Positions 1 through 8,353 of a stretch of DNA of 19,408 bases are shown here, one piece after another (position 1 is the stretch's first letter; each line of letters begins with the position of its first letter). The notes beneath the pieces were generated by a model, which did not search any database, was not told the origin of the DNA, and saw only the letters and a program-made list of their open reading frames with translations. Origin of the DNA: CABHOJ01 sp965649545 (GTDB lineage Bacteria; Pseudomonadota; Gammaproteobacteria; Burkholderiales; Methylophilaceae); the NCBI GenBank assembly GCA_965649545.1, contig CBFGLF010000021.1, positions 1 through 19,408 on the forward strand. The letters are read 5' to 3'. The translations under genes were made by a program, and so were the position numbers.

Positions 1-72
1 GGTAGTTCAGTTGGTTAGAATACCGGCCTGTCACGCCGGGGGTCGCGGGTTCGAGCCCCGTCCACTCCGCCA
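1..72 (+). tRNA. tRNA-Asp (anticodon GTC), 5' end cut by the window
   Basis: The sequence folds as a tRNA: D-arm with TTGGTTAGA, anticodon stem CCGGC/GCCGG (23-27 and 35-39) around the loop CTGTCAC with anticodon GTC at 30-32, T-arm with GGTTCGAGCC, and an encoded CCA at 70-72. GTC reads the aspartate codons GAC and GAU. The 3' acceptor strand CCACTCC implies that about five 5' bases (expected GGAGT) lie just before the window, so the gene is truncated only by the window edge. A strong terminator follows immediately, so this is the last gene of its transcript. Confidence 0.96.
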
Positions 73-73
73 G

Positions 74-103
74 AAAAAAGCGAGCCCTACGGCTCGCTTT
101 TTT
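74..103 (+). terminator. Rho-independent terminator after tRNA-Asp
   Basis: A perfect 7-bp stem GCGAGCC / GGCTCGC (80-86 and 91-97) with loop CTAC is followed by six T (98-103). Six A precede the stem and extend the pairing. It sits two bases after the tRNA CCA end, so it ends the tRNA transcript. The A-tract means it could also work in the opposite direction, but no minus-strand gene arrives here within the window. Confidence 0.92.
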
Positions 104-258
104 ACTTTTCAGTCCTAGTTCCAGATCATTTCCCCAAGCGCCCGTATTCCTGCAGGCCCAGTCCCAATATGGTATATTGCCGTGCTGAACTGAATCAGGA
201 CTTTTGCATCTAAAAGCCGTTCCGTCCATTTCTCATTAGAATCAATAAGGTTATTGTT

Positions 259-2160
259 ATGTTGGAAGCAATCCGTGAGCGTTCCAAAGGCTGGCTCGCT
301 AAGACCATTCTCGCGTTAATCACGATACCGTTCGCACTGTGGGGTATCGAATCCTATCTACAGCAAGCCGGCTCCAATGTGGCGGTGGCCAAGGTAGATG
401 ACGACACGATCACGCTCCAGCAATACAGTAATGCCTTGCAAGGCGTACGTAACCAGCTGCAGGCGGATGGCAAAGTCGATCCTTCCGTGCTGGAAAGTCC
501 GGCATTGAAGCAATCGGTCCTTGATCGGCTGATCAATAATCGATTATTGAACCAGGAAGTGAAGCGCGCCAATTTCTATATCGGCGATGAGCAACTCAGC
601 GAATTCATCGTCCAGATGCCTGAGTTCCAGGAAGCCGGCAAGTTCTCTCAAGAGCAATATGACCAGATCCTGACCCAGAACCGATTGACCCCATCCCAGT
701 TCGAAAGCTCGTTGCGCGGCGATCTGCTGATCCAGCAAGCACGCGATAGTCTTGATACTGCCGTTTTCGTACCTAAATCCCTGGCCAAACAAAGACTCGA
801 GACGGAATATCAGTCTCGGGAAGTGAGCGTTGCCGAACTGAAGACGGCAGACTTCATCAAGCAGGTAAAGATCGAGCCAGAAAAGGTCAAAGCTTATTAC
901 GAGACGCATAAGGACAAGTTCCGTACACCGGAGCAGGTCAAACTGGAATTCGTACTCATGTCTGCCAATACCTTGATCTCAGGCATGCAAGTCACTGACG
1001 ATGAGGCCAAGAAATTCTATGCGGAGAACGCTGAGAAATTCCAGGGTGACGAACAGCGTCGTGCTAGCCATATCCTGATCAGTTTCGGTGTCAGCGCGAC
1101 ACCGCAGGCCAAGGAGCAGGCCAAGAAGAAAGCGCAAGAAGTGTTGGCAGAGGTGAAGAAGAGTCCAGCCAAGTTCGGTGAGCTCGCCAAGAAATACTCT
1201 CAGGATCCCGGCTCTGCCGAGCGGGATGGCGACCTCGGCCAGTTCGGTCGTGGTGCGATGGTCAAGCCTTTTGAAGACGCTGTGTTCTCGATGAAGCCGG
1301 GCGAGGTCAGCGAGCTGGTGGAATCCGAGTTTGGTTATCACATCATCAAACTGACCGAGATCACTGGCGCTTCGCAAACGTTCGAGAGCGTCAAGCCGCA
1401 GATTCGTGCCGAACTGCTGTATCAGAAGGCGCTCGCCAAATTCACTGAACAGGCTGAGAACTTCAGCAATATGGTCTACGAACAGTCCCAGACGCTGGAG
1501 CCCGCATCCAAGGCATTCGGTTTGCAGTTGCAGGTCAGCGGATGGATGAGCCGTGCCGAGATCGCCAAGTTCTTTAAGAATGACAAACTGGCCGAGACCA
1601 TCTTCACTGACGAAGTGCTGAACGAGCGCCGCAATACGGAAGCGATCGAAGTTTCGCCCAACAATCTGCTCTCTGCGCGCGTCATCGAGCATAAACCCGC
1701 TGCGCCGCGCTCTTTCGAAGAAGTGAAAGCCGGCATCGAGGATTTCCTGAAGCTCGAAGCGGCAGCAAAACTGGCCCAACAAAAGGGCGAAGAGGCGCTG
1801 GCCAGCCTGAAGCAGGGCAAGGCGATCGATTCCCTGGAGTGGATCCCACCGGTGGTGGTCGATCGCAAAGATGCCCAAGGACTGACTGAACTGACCATGG
1901 TGGAAGCTTTCAAGGCCGACACCAGCAAGCTACCGGCGTATGTCGGCGTTGCTGACAGTAACAAGGGTTATTTGTTGATCCGTGTCAGTGCGGTCGGCGC
2001 TGTCCTGAGCGACGATGAAGCGGAGCGCCAATCTGCTCAGCGAGAACTGGAATCCGCGATGGCTGCTGAATATGAGGCTGCCTATCTCAAGAGCTTGCGT
2101 AACAAGACCAAAGTCAAGATCAATCAGCAGGCATTGCGTAGCGATAGCAACAACAACTAG
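259..2160 (+). CDS. ppiD: PpiD-type periplasmic folding factor / peptidyl-prolyl isomerase
   Basis: This 633-residue protein matches PpiD, an inner-membrane-anchored chaperone that faces the periplasm and helps newly secreted outer-membrane and periplasmic proteins fold near the Sec translocon. A short cytoplasmic N-terminus (MLEAIRERSKGW) leads into one membrane segment at about residues 15-33. A SurA-like chaperone region (about 36-260) and one parvulin domain (about 267-368) follow. The parvulin domain shows the conserved ASHIL start, the DLGQFGRG motif and a GYHIIK end, with H271 and H361 as the usual histidine pair. The remaining C-terminus (about 370-633) is charged and helical. The length is normal for the family. 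The ATG is supported by AAGG eight bases upstream. In many proteobacteria ppiD follows clpPX-lon-hup and tRNA genes, so the upstream tRNA-Asp fits. It has a terminator of its own and appears monocistronic or at least last in its unit. Confidence 0.95.
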   Translation: MLEAIRERSKGWLAKTILALITIPFALWGIESYLQQAGSNVAVAKVDDDTITLQQYSNALQGVRNQLQADGKVDPSVLESPALKQSVLDRLINNRLLNQEVKRANFYIGDEQLSEFIVQMPEFQEAGKFSQEQYDQILTQNRLTPSQFESSLRGDLLIQQARDSLDTAVFVPKSLAKQRLETEYQSREVSVAELKTADFIKQVKIEPEKVKAYYETHKDKFRTPEQVKLEFVLMSANTLISGMQVTDDEAKKFYAENAEKFQGDEQRRASHILISFGVSATPQAKEQAKKKAQEVLAEVKKSPAKFGELAKKYSQDPGSAERDGDLGQFGRGAMVKPFEDAVFSMKPGEVSELVESEFGYHIIKLTEITGASQTFESVKPQIRAELLYQKALAKFTEQAENFSNMVYEQSQTLEPASKAFGLQLQVSGWMSRAEIAKFFKNDKLAETIFTDEVLNERRNTEAIEVSPNNLLSARVIEHKPAAPRSFEEVKAGIEDFLKLEAAAKLAQQKGEEALASLKQGKAIDSLEWIPPVVVDRKDAQGLTELTMVEAFKADTSKLPAYVGVADSNKGYLLIRVSAVGAVLSDDEAERQSAQRELESAMAAEYEAAYLKSLRNKTKVKINQQALRSDSNNN

Positions 2161-2177
2161 CGCAGCAAAACGGCAAT

Positions 2178-2206
2178 AAAAAAGGCGTCCATTGGACGCC
2201 TTTTTT
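2178..2206. terminator. Two-way terminator between convergent ppiD and fabI
   Basis: A perfect stem GGCGTCC / GGACGCC (2184-2190 and 2194-2200) with loop ATT is flanked by six A (2178-2183) and six T (2201-2206). It therefore has a T-tract on either strand. It lies 17 bases after the ppiD stop and about 47 bases beyond the fabI stop, so it can terminate both converging transcripts. Confidence 0.93.
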
Positions 2207-2252
2207 GTTGGGCGCTCCAATGGCACCCGCGATGTGACCTAGTGACCTGTAT

Positions 2253-3038
2253 TCAATCGATGACGCCTGCAGCGGTGATGTTCATGCCGCCATCCACGTA
2301 GGTGATCTCGCCAGTGACGCCTGACGCCAGATCGCTACAGAGGAAGGCGGATACATTGCCAACTTCTTCGATAGTGACGTTACGGCGAAGCGGGGCGTGC
2401 TTCTCGTTAAAGCCTTGCATCTTGTCGAAATCGGCGATGCCGGAGGCCGCGAGGGTCTTGATCGGGCCGGCAGAGACCGCGTTGACACGGATACCCTTGG
2501 GGCCAAGACTTTGTGCCATATAGCGCACATTGGCTTCCAGACTGGCCTTGGCCACGCCCATGACGTTGTAGTTGGGCAGGGTGCGCTCTGCACCCAGGTA
2601 GCTGATGGTCAACAAGCTCGCCTTGCGGCCTTCCATCATTGGCATGGCGGCTTTGGCCAGTGCTGCGAAGCTGTAGGAGCTGACATCATGTGCGATGCGG
2701 AAGTATTCGCGCGTGACTGCGTCGAGGTAATCCCCATCCAGTGCGACTTTGGGTACGAAAGCCACGGAATGCACGATGATATCGACACCATCCCAATGCT
2801 TGCGCAACTCGGTGAACAGGTTCTCGATCTGCGTATCGTCGGAGACGTCGCAAGGCAATACGATATTGGAATCGAAATCGGCAGCGAGCTTGCGCACACG
2901 GTCTTCGAATTTGTCGATCTGGTAAGTGAAAGCCAGTTCTGCGCCTTCGCGTTTCATGGCTTCGGCGATGCCGTAAGCGATGGAACGGTTACTTAAAAGA
3001 CCAACGATCAGGGCGCGTTTTCCAGCGAGAAATCCCAT
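2253..3038 (-). CDS. fabI: Enoyl-[acyl-carrier-protein] reductase (NADH), FabI
   Basis: FabI reduces trans-2-enoyl-ACP to acyl-ACP in the last step of each fatty acid elongation cycle, in the cytoplasm. The 261-residue protein is a short-chain-dehydrogenase relative with the FabI-type nucleotide motif G-L-L-S-N-x-S-I-A-Y-G (13-23). The catalytic pair Y157-x6-K164 and the upstream Y147 sit at the standard FabI spacing, and the ending VDGGMNI is typical. Residue 93 is Ala (HSVAF), whereas E. coli has Gly at the triclosan-pocket position; Ala there is a known natural variant. The reading frame stays open upstream to 3128, but homology begins at MGFLAGKRAL and AAGGA stands eight bases before this ATG, so 3038 is the start. 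It is the last gene of the mltD-transporter run, 37 bases after the permease stop. Confidence 0.96.
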   Translation of the reverse strand: MGFLAGKRALIVGLLSNRSIAYGIAEAMKREGAELAFTYQIDKFEDRVRKLAADFDSNIVLPCDVSDDTQIENLFTELRKHWDGVDIIVHSVAFVPKVALDGDYLDAVTREYFRIAHDVSSYSFAALAKAAMPMMEGRKASLLTISYLGAERTLPNYNVMGVAKASLEANVRYMAQSLGPKGIRVNAVSAGPIKTLAASGIADFDKMQGFNEKHAPLRRNVTIEEVGNVSAFLCSDLASGVTGEITYVDGGMNITAAGVID

Positions 3039-3075
3039 GTGCACTATCCTTAAATATGATTCGGGGTTCGGGTAT

Positions 3076-3918
3076 CTATTTGTTCTTATTGGCGGACCGG
3101 GGATCGAGTGCATCCCGCAGTCCTTCACCGAGCAAATTATACCCTAACACCGTAATGAGGATGGCGAGGCCGGGGAACAGGGACAACCACCAGGCGAACT
3201 GGATGTACTCCTTGCCGTCTGTCAGGATATTACCCCACGAGGCTTGAGGCGCTTGCACGCCAAGACCTAGGAAGCTCAGTCCCGATTCGATGAGCACGGC
3301 ACTGGCAACCCCCAGCACAGAGCTGACGATGATCGGCGTTAGGCTGTTGGGGAGCAGGTGTTTGAAGATCAAGCGCCGGTCCTTGGCACCCAGTGTCTGC
3401 GAGGCCATGACGAACTCGCGTTCCCGCAGGCTCAGGAATTCGGCCCGAACCAACCGTGTCACGCCCATCCAGGAGGTTAGCCCGATGACGATCATGATGT
3501 TCCAGATCGACGGGGTGAGGAATGCAATCACCGCCAAGATCAGGAAGAATGTGGGGATGGACAGCATCACGTCGACCGTGCGCATGATGACGACATCAAC
3601 CCATCCCCTGTAATAGCCCGCCAGGGCCCCTAGGACGACGCCAATCGCTGTGGCGATACCGACGGCGACGATACCCACTAATAACGAGATACGGGCCCCG
3701 TAGAGCATGCGTGAGAAGACATCGCGTCCCAAACCATCCGTGCCCATGTAATGGAGCGCAGACGGCTCGAGCAGGATGGCCTTGACGTCGATCGCATTGG
3801 GGTCGTAGGGAGCGATAAGCGGCGCCAGGATCGCGACGACGAGTATCCCCAGGATGATGACGAAGCCGACGAGGGCGAGCGGATTGGATAGCGCTTTGAT
3901 GACCAGGTCGCGTCTCAT
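3076..3918 (-). CDS. ABC transporter permease, OppC/DppC type (peptide/nickel family)
   Basis: This 280-residue inner-membrane protein is the second permease of an Opp/Dpp-type importer. It has a first membrane segment at about 13-35, the family sequence HYMGTDGLGRDVFSRMLYGARISL (about 57-80, a motif of OppC/DppC), and further hydrophobic segments at about 82-102, 122-150, 196-218 and 245-265. The EAA cytoplasmic loop that docks the ATPase is visible around EREFVMASQTLGAKDRRLIF (166-185), followed by HLLPN. The start is the ATG that overlaps the stop of the upstream permease as ATGA; a longer reading frame to 3954 would lie inside that gene. This coupling shows the two permeases form one transporter. 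Substrate cannot be told from the sequence. The C-terminus ends in a hydrophilic tail (DPRSANKNK). Confidence 0.92.
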   Translation of the reverse strand: MRRDLVIKALSNPLALVGFVIILGILVVAILAPLIAPYDPNAIDVKAILLEPSALHYMGTDGLGRDVFSRMLYGARISLLVGIVAVGIATAIGVVLGALAGYYRGWVDVVIMRTVDVMLSIPTFFLILAVIAFLTPSIWNIMIVIGLTSWMGVTRLVRAEFLSLREREFVMASQTLGAKDRRLIFKHLLPNSLTPIIVSSVLGVASAVLIESGLSFLGLGVQAPQASWGNILTDGKEYIQFAWWLSLFPGLAILITVLGYNLLGEGLRDALDPRSANKNK

Positions 3919-4934
3919 GACATCACGCCTCGACGTACCCGCGGATCGGCCCACGCGTAGGCGAGATCGGCAAGCAGGTTGCCCAGCAGCGTCAATGCCG
4001 AGCCGATGGTGAGGATGCCCATGATGACCGGAAAGTCGCGCATCAACACCGCATCATAGAAAAGCTTGCCCATACCCGGAATGGCGAAGATGGATTCGGC
4101 AATCACAGAACCGCCGATCAGGCCGGGGATCGCCAAGCCCAGCAACGTGATCAGTGGCAATAAGGCGTTGCGTAATGCGTGGCGGTAAACCACTGTGTTC
4201 TCGCCCAGGCCCTTGGCGCGCGCTGTCGTGATGTAATCCTGGTGCAGTACTTCCAGCATGCCGTTGCGCACGAACAGCGATATGCCGGCCAAGCCACTGA
4301 GTCCGGAGATGAACACCGGAAGGGCGAGGTGTTTCAGGCTATCGCCGATCTTGCCGAAGAATCCCAGCTGATCGTAATGCAAACTGTGTAAGCCGGAGAT
4401 CGGTAGCCAATCATGCACCACGCCAGTCCAATACATCAGCAGCAGGGCTAGCCAGAAGCCTGGGATGGCGAAGCCAATGAAGACGAACAGCGTGATGGCC
4501 CGGTCTGGCAATTGGTTCTGCGTCAGGGAAGACACCACACCCAGTGGTAATGCGATGGCAATGATGAGGCCTAGGCTCAATACGTTGATGAGCAGGGTGA
4601 CGGGCAGCGCTTCCTGGATGAGGCCTTTGGTCACATTGCCCTGATCATCCTTGGTCTCCCAGAACACGGGCCGCTGATGGCTGGCGAACGAAGCGCCGAA
4701 ATCGAGCTTGGCCATGCGTTCTAGCCACAAGCCATATTGCACGATGACTGGTTTATCCAGGTTATAGAGTTCTCTCAGTTTCTGGCGGGACTCTTCGCTG
4801 GCCTTGGGGTTGAACCCGGCCTCTGTCGTGGTGATGTCGCCGGGAGCCAGGTGCATGATGAAGAAAGAGATCAGACTGATGCCGATCAGCATCGGGATCA
4901 TCCAGAACAGACGTTTAAGCAGGTATCGGATCAT
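3915..4934 (-). CDS. ABC transporter permease, OppB/DppB type (peptide/nickel family)
   Basis: This 339-residue inner-membrane permease pairs with the downstream OppC/DppC-type protein. It begins with the family hallmark MIRYLLKRLFWMIPMLIGIS and the first membrane segment, followed by FIMHLAPGD (25-33). Hydrophobic segments are visible at about 10-28, 115-136, 148-170, 203-222, 256-280 and 303-325. The EAA loop lies at about 233-262 (DYITTARAKGLGE...RNALLP), and the closing motif ESIFAIPGMGKLFYDA (280-295) is typical of DppB. A periplasmic insertion of about 20 residues (near 84-106, SHQRPVFWETKDDQGN) is longer than in many family members. The gene starts only two bases after the stop of the binding-protein gene with no clear ribosome site of its own, so translational coupling is likely. 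Confidence 0.92.
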   Translation of the reverse strand: MIRYLLKRLFWMIPMLIGISLISFFIMHLAPGDITTTEAGFNPKASEESRQKLRELYNLDKPVIVQYGLWLERMAKLDFGASFASHQRPVFWETKDDQGNVTKGLIQEALPVTLLINVLSLGLIIAIALPLGVVSSLTQNQLPDRAITLFVFIGFAIPGFWLALLLMYWTGVVHDWLPISGLHSLHYDQLGFFGKIGDSLKHLALPVFISGLSGLAGISLFVRNGMLEVLHQDYITTARAKGLGENTVVYRHALRNALLPLITLLGLAIPGLIGGSVIAESIFAIPGMGKLFYDAVLMRDFPVIMGILTIGSALTLLGNLLADLAYAWADPRVRRGVMS

Positions 4935-4936
4935 GG

Positions 4937-6604
4937 TTATTGGGTACTTATCTCATTCCGCCGCAACGCACGGGGGATATACCACTCATAGGCGTTATGC
5001 CCGATGCCGGCTGGCGGCGCCGGGTTGTCGATGCCTTTGACGCGTTTATGGATGGCCGGCAAGCCATAGCCCGCGAACAGGTAGACGATGGGGCTATCCT
5101 CAAGCAAAACTTCGGCAAATTCATGGTAGATGGCCATGCGCTTATCCGGGTTGAGTTCTAGTCGGCCTCGCTCCAGCAGGCTGTCCACGCGGGGATTGTG
5201 GTAACCGATGAAATTGAATTGTCCCGGTGCCTGCTGAGAGGAATGCCAGATGCTGAACTGATCGGGATCCAGTGACAGGCTCCAGCCAAGCAACACCACG
5301 TCGAAATCGCCGGTCTTGATGTAACGGCCGACGAAACTGGCCCATTCCAGAACGCGGATGGTCACGTCAATACCGATCTCCTTGAGTCGTCGCTGGATCA
5401 GCACCGCACTCATCTCACGCTGCTTGTTCTGGTTGGTCAATATCTCGAAGGATAACGGTTTTCCGTTCTTGTCGACGATACCATCACCGTCATGATCCTC
5501 GTACCCGGCGGCTTTCAGCAACTCGATCGCTTTCGCCGTATCGTAGGGATAAGGTTTGAGCTTGGGGTTGGTCCAGCGCGTGCCCGGTTTGTAAGGGGAG
5601 GCGACGGGCTCACCTAGCCCTAACAGCACGCCATCGATCAATTCCTGCTTGTCGATCGCATAGTTGATGGCTTGCCGCACCCGGATATCGTCGAATGGTT
5701 TGTGTTTGAGGTTGAAGCCCAGATAGGTGTAGCTGTTGCCGAGTTCCTTGTACAAGCCGATCTTGCTGTTGAGGTCCGGCCTAGCAGGAAAAATGCGTGC
5801 ATACTGGATAGGATTGAGCGCCATGGAGTCGATATTGTTCGCCATCAGCTCCAGGAATTGCGACGCCTCGTCAGGGATGAAGCGGGTCACCAGTTGGTCT
5901 ATATTGGCTTGCCCCTGGGTCGCGTTCGGGTTTCGAGTCAGCGTGATGCGCTCACCGTTACGCCATTCCTTGAGTTGGTAATAATGACTGCCCACCGGAT
6001 TTCGGCGGAAAGCGGTGGTATTGATGTCCTGCCCCTTCAAGAGGTGCTCAGGCAGAATCTGCAAGCCCGCCCAAGAATCGAGGGCGGGGGCATAGGGTTG
6101 GGGGTAGGTCACCCGAAACGTCAGGGGGTCGGGCGCCTCTGCGGTGGCCACCAGTTTGTAGTCCGCGCCATATGGGGTTCGCGTATTGTCGTCGGTGACG
6201 AGTTTCCAGGTGAAAAGAACATCCGCGCTCGTCAGTGGCTGGCCATCCGCCCATTTGAGTCCTGGTTTCAATGTGAACGTGATGGTCTTCTGGTCGGGTG
6301 AAACCTGCCATGACTTGGCCAGTTCGCCTTCCAGTTCCAGATTCTTGTCGTACTTGAGCAGGCTGTTGAAGATATTCGCTGCGACGGCAGAGGCGGCAGA
6401 CTCACCGGCGATCATGGGGATCAATCCGCTGGGCTCGCCGCGCGTGGCCTCAACCAGCGAACCCCCGCGCTCGAGCGGGTAGGCAGCATCGTAATCGACC
6501 GTCGCTGCTTGCTGACGGGCTTCGCACCCCACAAGCGTGGACAAAATAAATGCGCCTATCAGAAGGCGCATGGAGACAATGTAGTGATTATTGAGGGTCG
6601 TCAT
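4937..6604 (-). CDS. Extracellular solute-binding lipoprotein, family 5 (peptide-type)
   Basis: This 555-residue protein is the substrate-capture subunit of the adjacent importer. It carries a lipoprotein signal peptide ending in the lipobox L24-V-G-C27, so it should be lipid-anchored in the periplasm. The mature part matches the family 5 (OppA/DppA/NikA) fold: WQVSPDQKTITFTLKPGLKWADG (about 99-121) and the LTSADVLFTWK region (124-134) are diagnostic. A D-H-D-G-D-G-I-V-D stretch at 370-378 resembles a calcium-binding loop, seen in other members of this family. Two ATG codons are possible. The first (6604) has a weak AGAG site and is used here; the second, 11 codons on, gives a shorter signal peptide but has no visible site. 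The gene starts 16 bases after the mltD stop. The ligand is unknown; peptides, including murein peptides, are plausible. Confidence 0.92.
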   Translation of the reverse strand: MTTLNNHYIVSMRLLIGAFILSTLVGCEARQQAATVDYDAAYPLERGGSLVEATRGEPSGLIPMIAGESAASAVAANIFNSLLKYDKNLELEGELAKSWQVSPDQKTITFTLKPGLKWADGQPLTSADVLFTWKLVTDDNTRTPYGADYKLVATAEAPDPLTFRVTYPQPYAPALDSWAGLQILPEHLLKGQDINTTAFRRNPVGSHYYQLKEWRNGERITLTRNPNATQGQANIDQLVTRFIPDEASQFLELMANNIDSMALNPIQYARIFPARPDLNSKIGLYKELGNSYTYLGFNLKHKPFDDIRVRQAINYAIDKQELIDGVLLGLGEPVASPYKPGTRWTNPKLKPYPYDTAKAIELLKAAGYEDHDGDGIVDKNGKPLSFEILTNQNKQREMSAVLIQRRLKEIGIDVTIRVLEWASFVGRYIKTGDFDVVLLGWSLSLDPDQFSIWHSSQQAPGQFNFIGYHNPRVDSLLERGRLELNPDKRMAIYHEFAEVLLEDSPIVYLFAGYGLPAIHKRVKGIDNPAPPAGIGHNAYEWYIPRALRRNEISTQ

Positions 6605-6620
6605 CGCACTCTAATGACAA

Positions 6621-8255
6621 CTAGGCTTCATCCGGGTTCACTACATAGAGTCTGTTTCCGGGATTGATCTGGTGACCTTCGATGTTGTTCCATCGCTGCA
6701 GATCGTCGAGGCCCACGTCGAACTTGCGGGCGATGCTGCTCAGCGTATCGCCTTTGCGGACAACATAACGATCGGTGGCCTCATTCTGATCGTCTGCGCG
6801 TTGCGCTTTGACCGTGGCTTTCGCTGCAGGACGTATCGTCAACTGCATACCCACTTTGAGTTTGCTGCTCTTCAGGCGATTGAGTTGCATCAGCTGCCTG
6901 GTATCCGTTCCGTATCGCTTGGCGATCAGTTGCAGGGTATCGCCTTTGGCCACACGGTGCTGGAGGGCCCTCTGGGTAACACGGGCGTCCGTCTGGCCGA
7001 CGGCTTCGCTGCTGTCCGCAACCAGCATCACCGCCCCATCGCTCACTGAAGCTTTGGCATTCGGCACCAGGATCTGTCTCGAGATGGCCAGCTTGTTGCG
7101 GGAAGGCAGGTCATTGACATTGCGCAGCTGCGACAAACTGATACCGAACTTGCGGGCGATACTATCCATGCGCTCGCCGCGTTTTGCATGGTAGGTCTGC
7201 CAACTGACCAGCGGCTTGTCATAGTTCTCGAGGTTAGTCTTGAACACTTCCGCTGTCCCCACCGGCAGGAGCAGTTCATGTACGGTGCCGGTCGCCGTCA
7301 ATACCGGGCGGTTGTATTCTGGATTCAACGAAGAGAATTCTTCGTAGGAGATCTCGGCCAGCTTGGCCGCCAGATGCGCATCGATCTGCTCTGGCGCGCT
7401 GACCTTGGTGAAGTAGGGGCGGTTGGGGATAGGCAGGATCTCCAGACCATATTGCTCCGGATGGGTCATGATGTTCTTGACAGCCTGTAGCTTAGGCACG
7501 TAATTCCGGGTCTCTGCCGGCAACGTCAGGCTTTCGTAGTCCGTCGGCAAGCCCTGCTTGCGATTGCGTTCGATGGCGCGCCTGACGGTGCCCTCTCCCG
7601 CGTTGTAAGCGGCCAAGGCAAGATCCCAGGTGCCGAACATGACATGCAATCGCTGCAGATAGGTCAAGGCAGCGTTGGTCGCGGCCGTCACGTCCCGGCG
7701 GTTATCTACCCACCAGTTTTGTTTCAACCCGAAGTCTTTGCCGGTGGACGGGATGAACTGCCAGATGCCCGATGCTTTGCTGCGGGAGTAGGCCTGGGGG
7801 TTGAACGCACTTTCTACCATCGGCAGTAAAGCGATCTCGGTGGGCATGCCGCGTTTCTCGACTTCCTCCACGATGTGGTAGAGATAACGCTGGCTGCGCG
7901 CGACCATGCGTTTCACATAGTCCGGCCGCGCCGCATACCAGGATTCATGGTTCCGCGTGTACTCGGAAGAGAGTTCCGGCATGCCGTAACCCTCCTTGAT
8001 GCGCAGCCAGAGGTCATCTTGCGGAGCGAGTTCTGCCGGGTATTCCAGCGCTGCGATCTCGCTGTCGTCAGGCAGGTAACTGGGGACCGGATCCAGCGAG
8101 CTGATGCCGAAATTCAGATGGGTGTCCTGCTTGATGGGGGCAGGGGCATCCCACAGGATCACGATCTCGTCGCCCGCGACGTTGGTATCCGCGAAGGAGA
8201 GGGTGGGAAGCAGTACGAGACCAACCAGCAGTCTCTTTAGGTGGGGTGCAGTCAT
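6621..8255 (-). CDS. mltD: Lytic murein transglycosylase D with three LysM domains
   Basis: MltD cuts the MurNAc-GlcNAc bond of peptidoglycan, leaving 1,6-anhydro ends, during wall growth and turnover. The 544 residues show a signal peptide with likely cleavage after A22 (LPTLSFA), an N-terminal region, and a type 1 transglycosylase domain (about 125-245). The domain contains the catalytic glutamate E148 in VESAF, then SGIWQFIPSTG (162-172) and ALAAYNAGEG (213-222). Three LysM murein-binding repeats follow at about 355-398, 432-475 and 497-540, each with the G-(E/D)-(R/T)-(M/L)-x-x-I-A core. The signal has no lipobox cysteine, unlike the lipoprotein MltD of E. coli, so this form is probably soluble in the periplasm or held by LysM binding. 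AGAGAG precedes the ATG. It is the first gene of the transporter-fabI run, with a strong promoter just upstream. Confidence 0.95.
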   Translation of the reverse strand: MTAPHLKRLLVGLVLLPTLSFADTNVAGDEIVILWDAPAPIKQDTHLNFGISSLDPVPSYLPDDSEIAALEYPAELAPQDDLWLRIKEGYGMPELSSEYTRNHESWYAARPDYVKRMVARSQRYLYHIVEEVEKRGMPTEIALLPMVESAFNPQAYSRSKASGIWQFIPSTGKDFGLKQNWWVDNRRDVTAATNAALTYLQRLHVMFGTWDLALAAYNAGEGTVRRAIERNRKQGLPTDYESLTLPAETRNYVPKLQAVKNIMTHPEQYGLEILPIPNRPYFTKVSAPEQIDAHLAAKLAEISYEEFSSLNPEYNRPVLTATGTVHELLLPVGTAEVFKTNLENYDKPLVSWQTYHAKRGERMDSIARKFGISLSQLRNVNDLPSRNKLAISRQILVPNAKASVSDGAVMLVADSSEAVGQTDARVTQRALQHRVAKGDTLQLIAKRYGTDTRQLMQLNRLKSSKLKVGMQLTIRPAAKATVKAQRADDQNEATDRYVVRKGDTLSSIARKFDVGLDDLQRWNNIEGHQINPGNRLYVVNPDEA

Positions 8256-8284
8256 GCAGCTCTCTGACGGCCAAAATTGGAAAG

Positions 8285-8314
8285 ATAGTAACGAACTGTC
8301 TGTCCAGCCGTCAA
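8285..8314 (-). promoter_or_regulatory. Predicted sigma70 promoter of the mltD operon
   Basis: Read on the minus strand, TTGACG (8314-8309) and TACTAT (8290-8285) are separated by 18 bases, each one or two mismatches from consensus. Transcription would start near 8278, about 22 bases before the mltD ATG. A very A/T-rich stretch directly upstream (about 8325-8350) resembles an UP element. No second good promoter is seen before fabI, so this may serve all five genes from mltD to fabI. It is a prediction from sequence only. Confidence 0.65.
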
Positions 8315-8353
8315 GTAAAAGCTAAGCTTTATATTTATATAATATCTCAATGA

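Noticed and set aside
979..1878. Long open frame antisense to ppiD (about 299 codons)
   Set aside because: It is rich in Leu, Arg and His with no recognisable family, as expected for a codon-bias shadow of a real gene; ppiD is certain on the other strand.
2758..2761. Alanine at FabI residue 93 as a possible triclosan-resistance change
   Set aside because: Alanine occurs naturally here in many FabI proteins that remain sensitive, so it is not evidence of resistance.
3039..3128. Upstream extension of fabI to an in-frame start at 3128
   Set aside because: The extra 30 residues lie in the end of the permease gene, have no FabI homology, and a good AAGGA site precedes the ATG at 3038.
5672..6301. 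Open frame antisense to the solute-binding protein gene (about 209 codons)
   Set aside because: No family resemblance and no initiation signals; it mirrors the codon use of the real gene.
8318..8330. AAAGC-TAA-GCTTT hairpin downstream of gloB
   Set aside because: Only five A/T-rich pairs with a three-base loop and a short T run; at best a poor terminator, so not listed as a feature.
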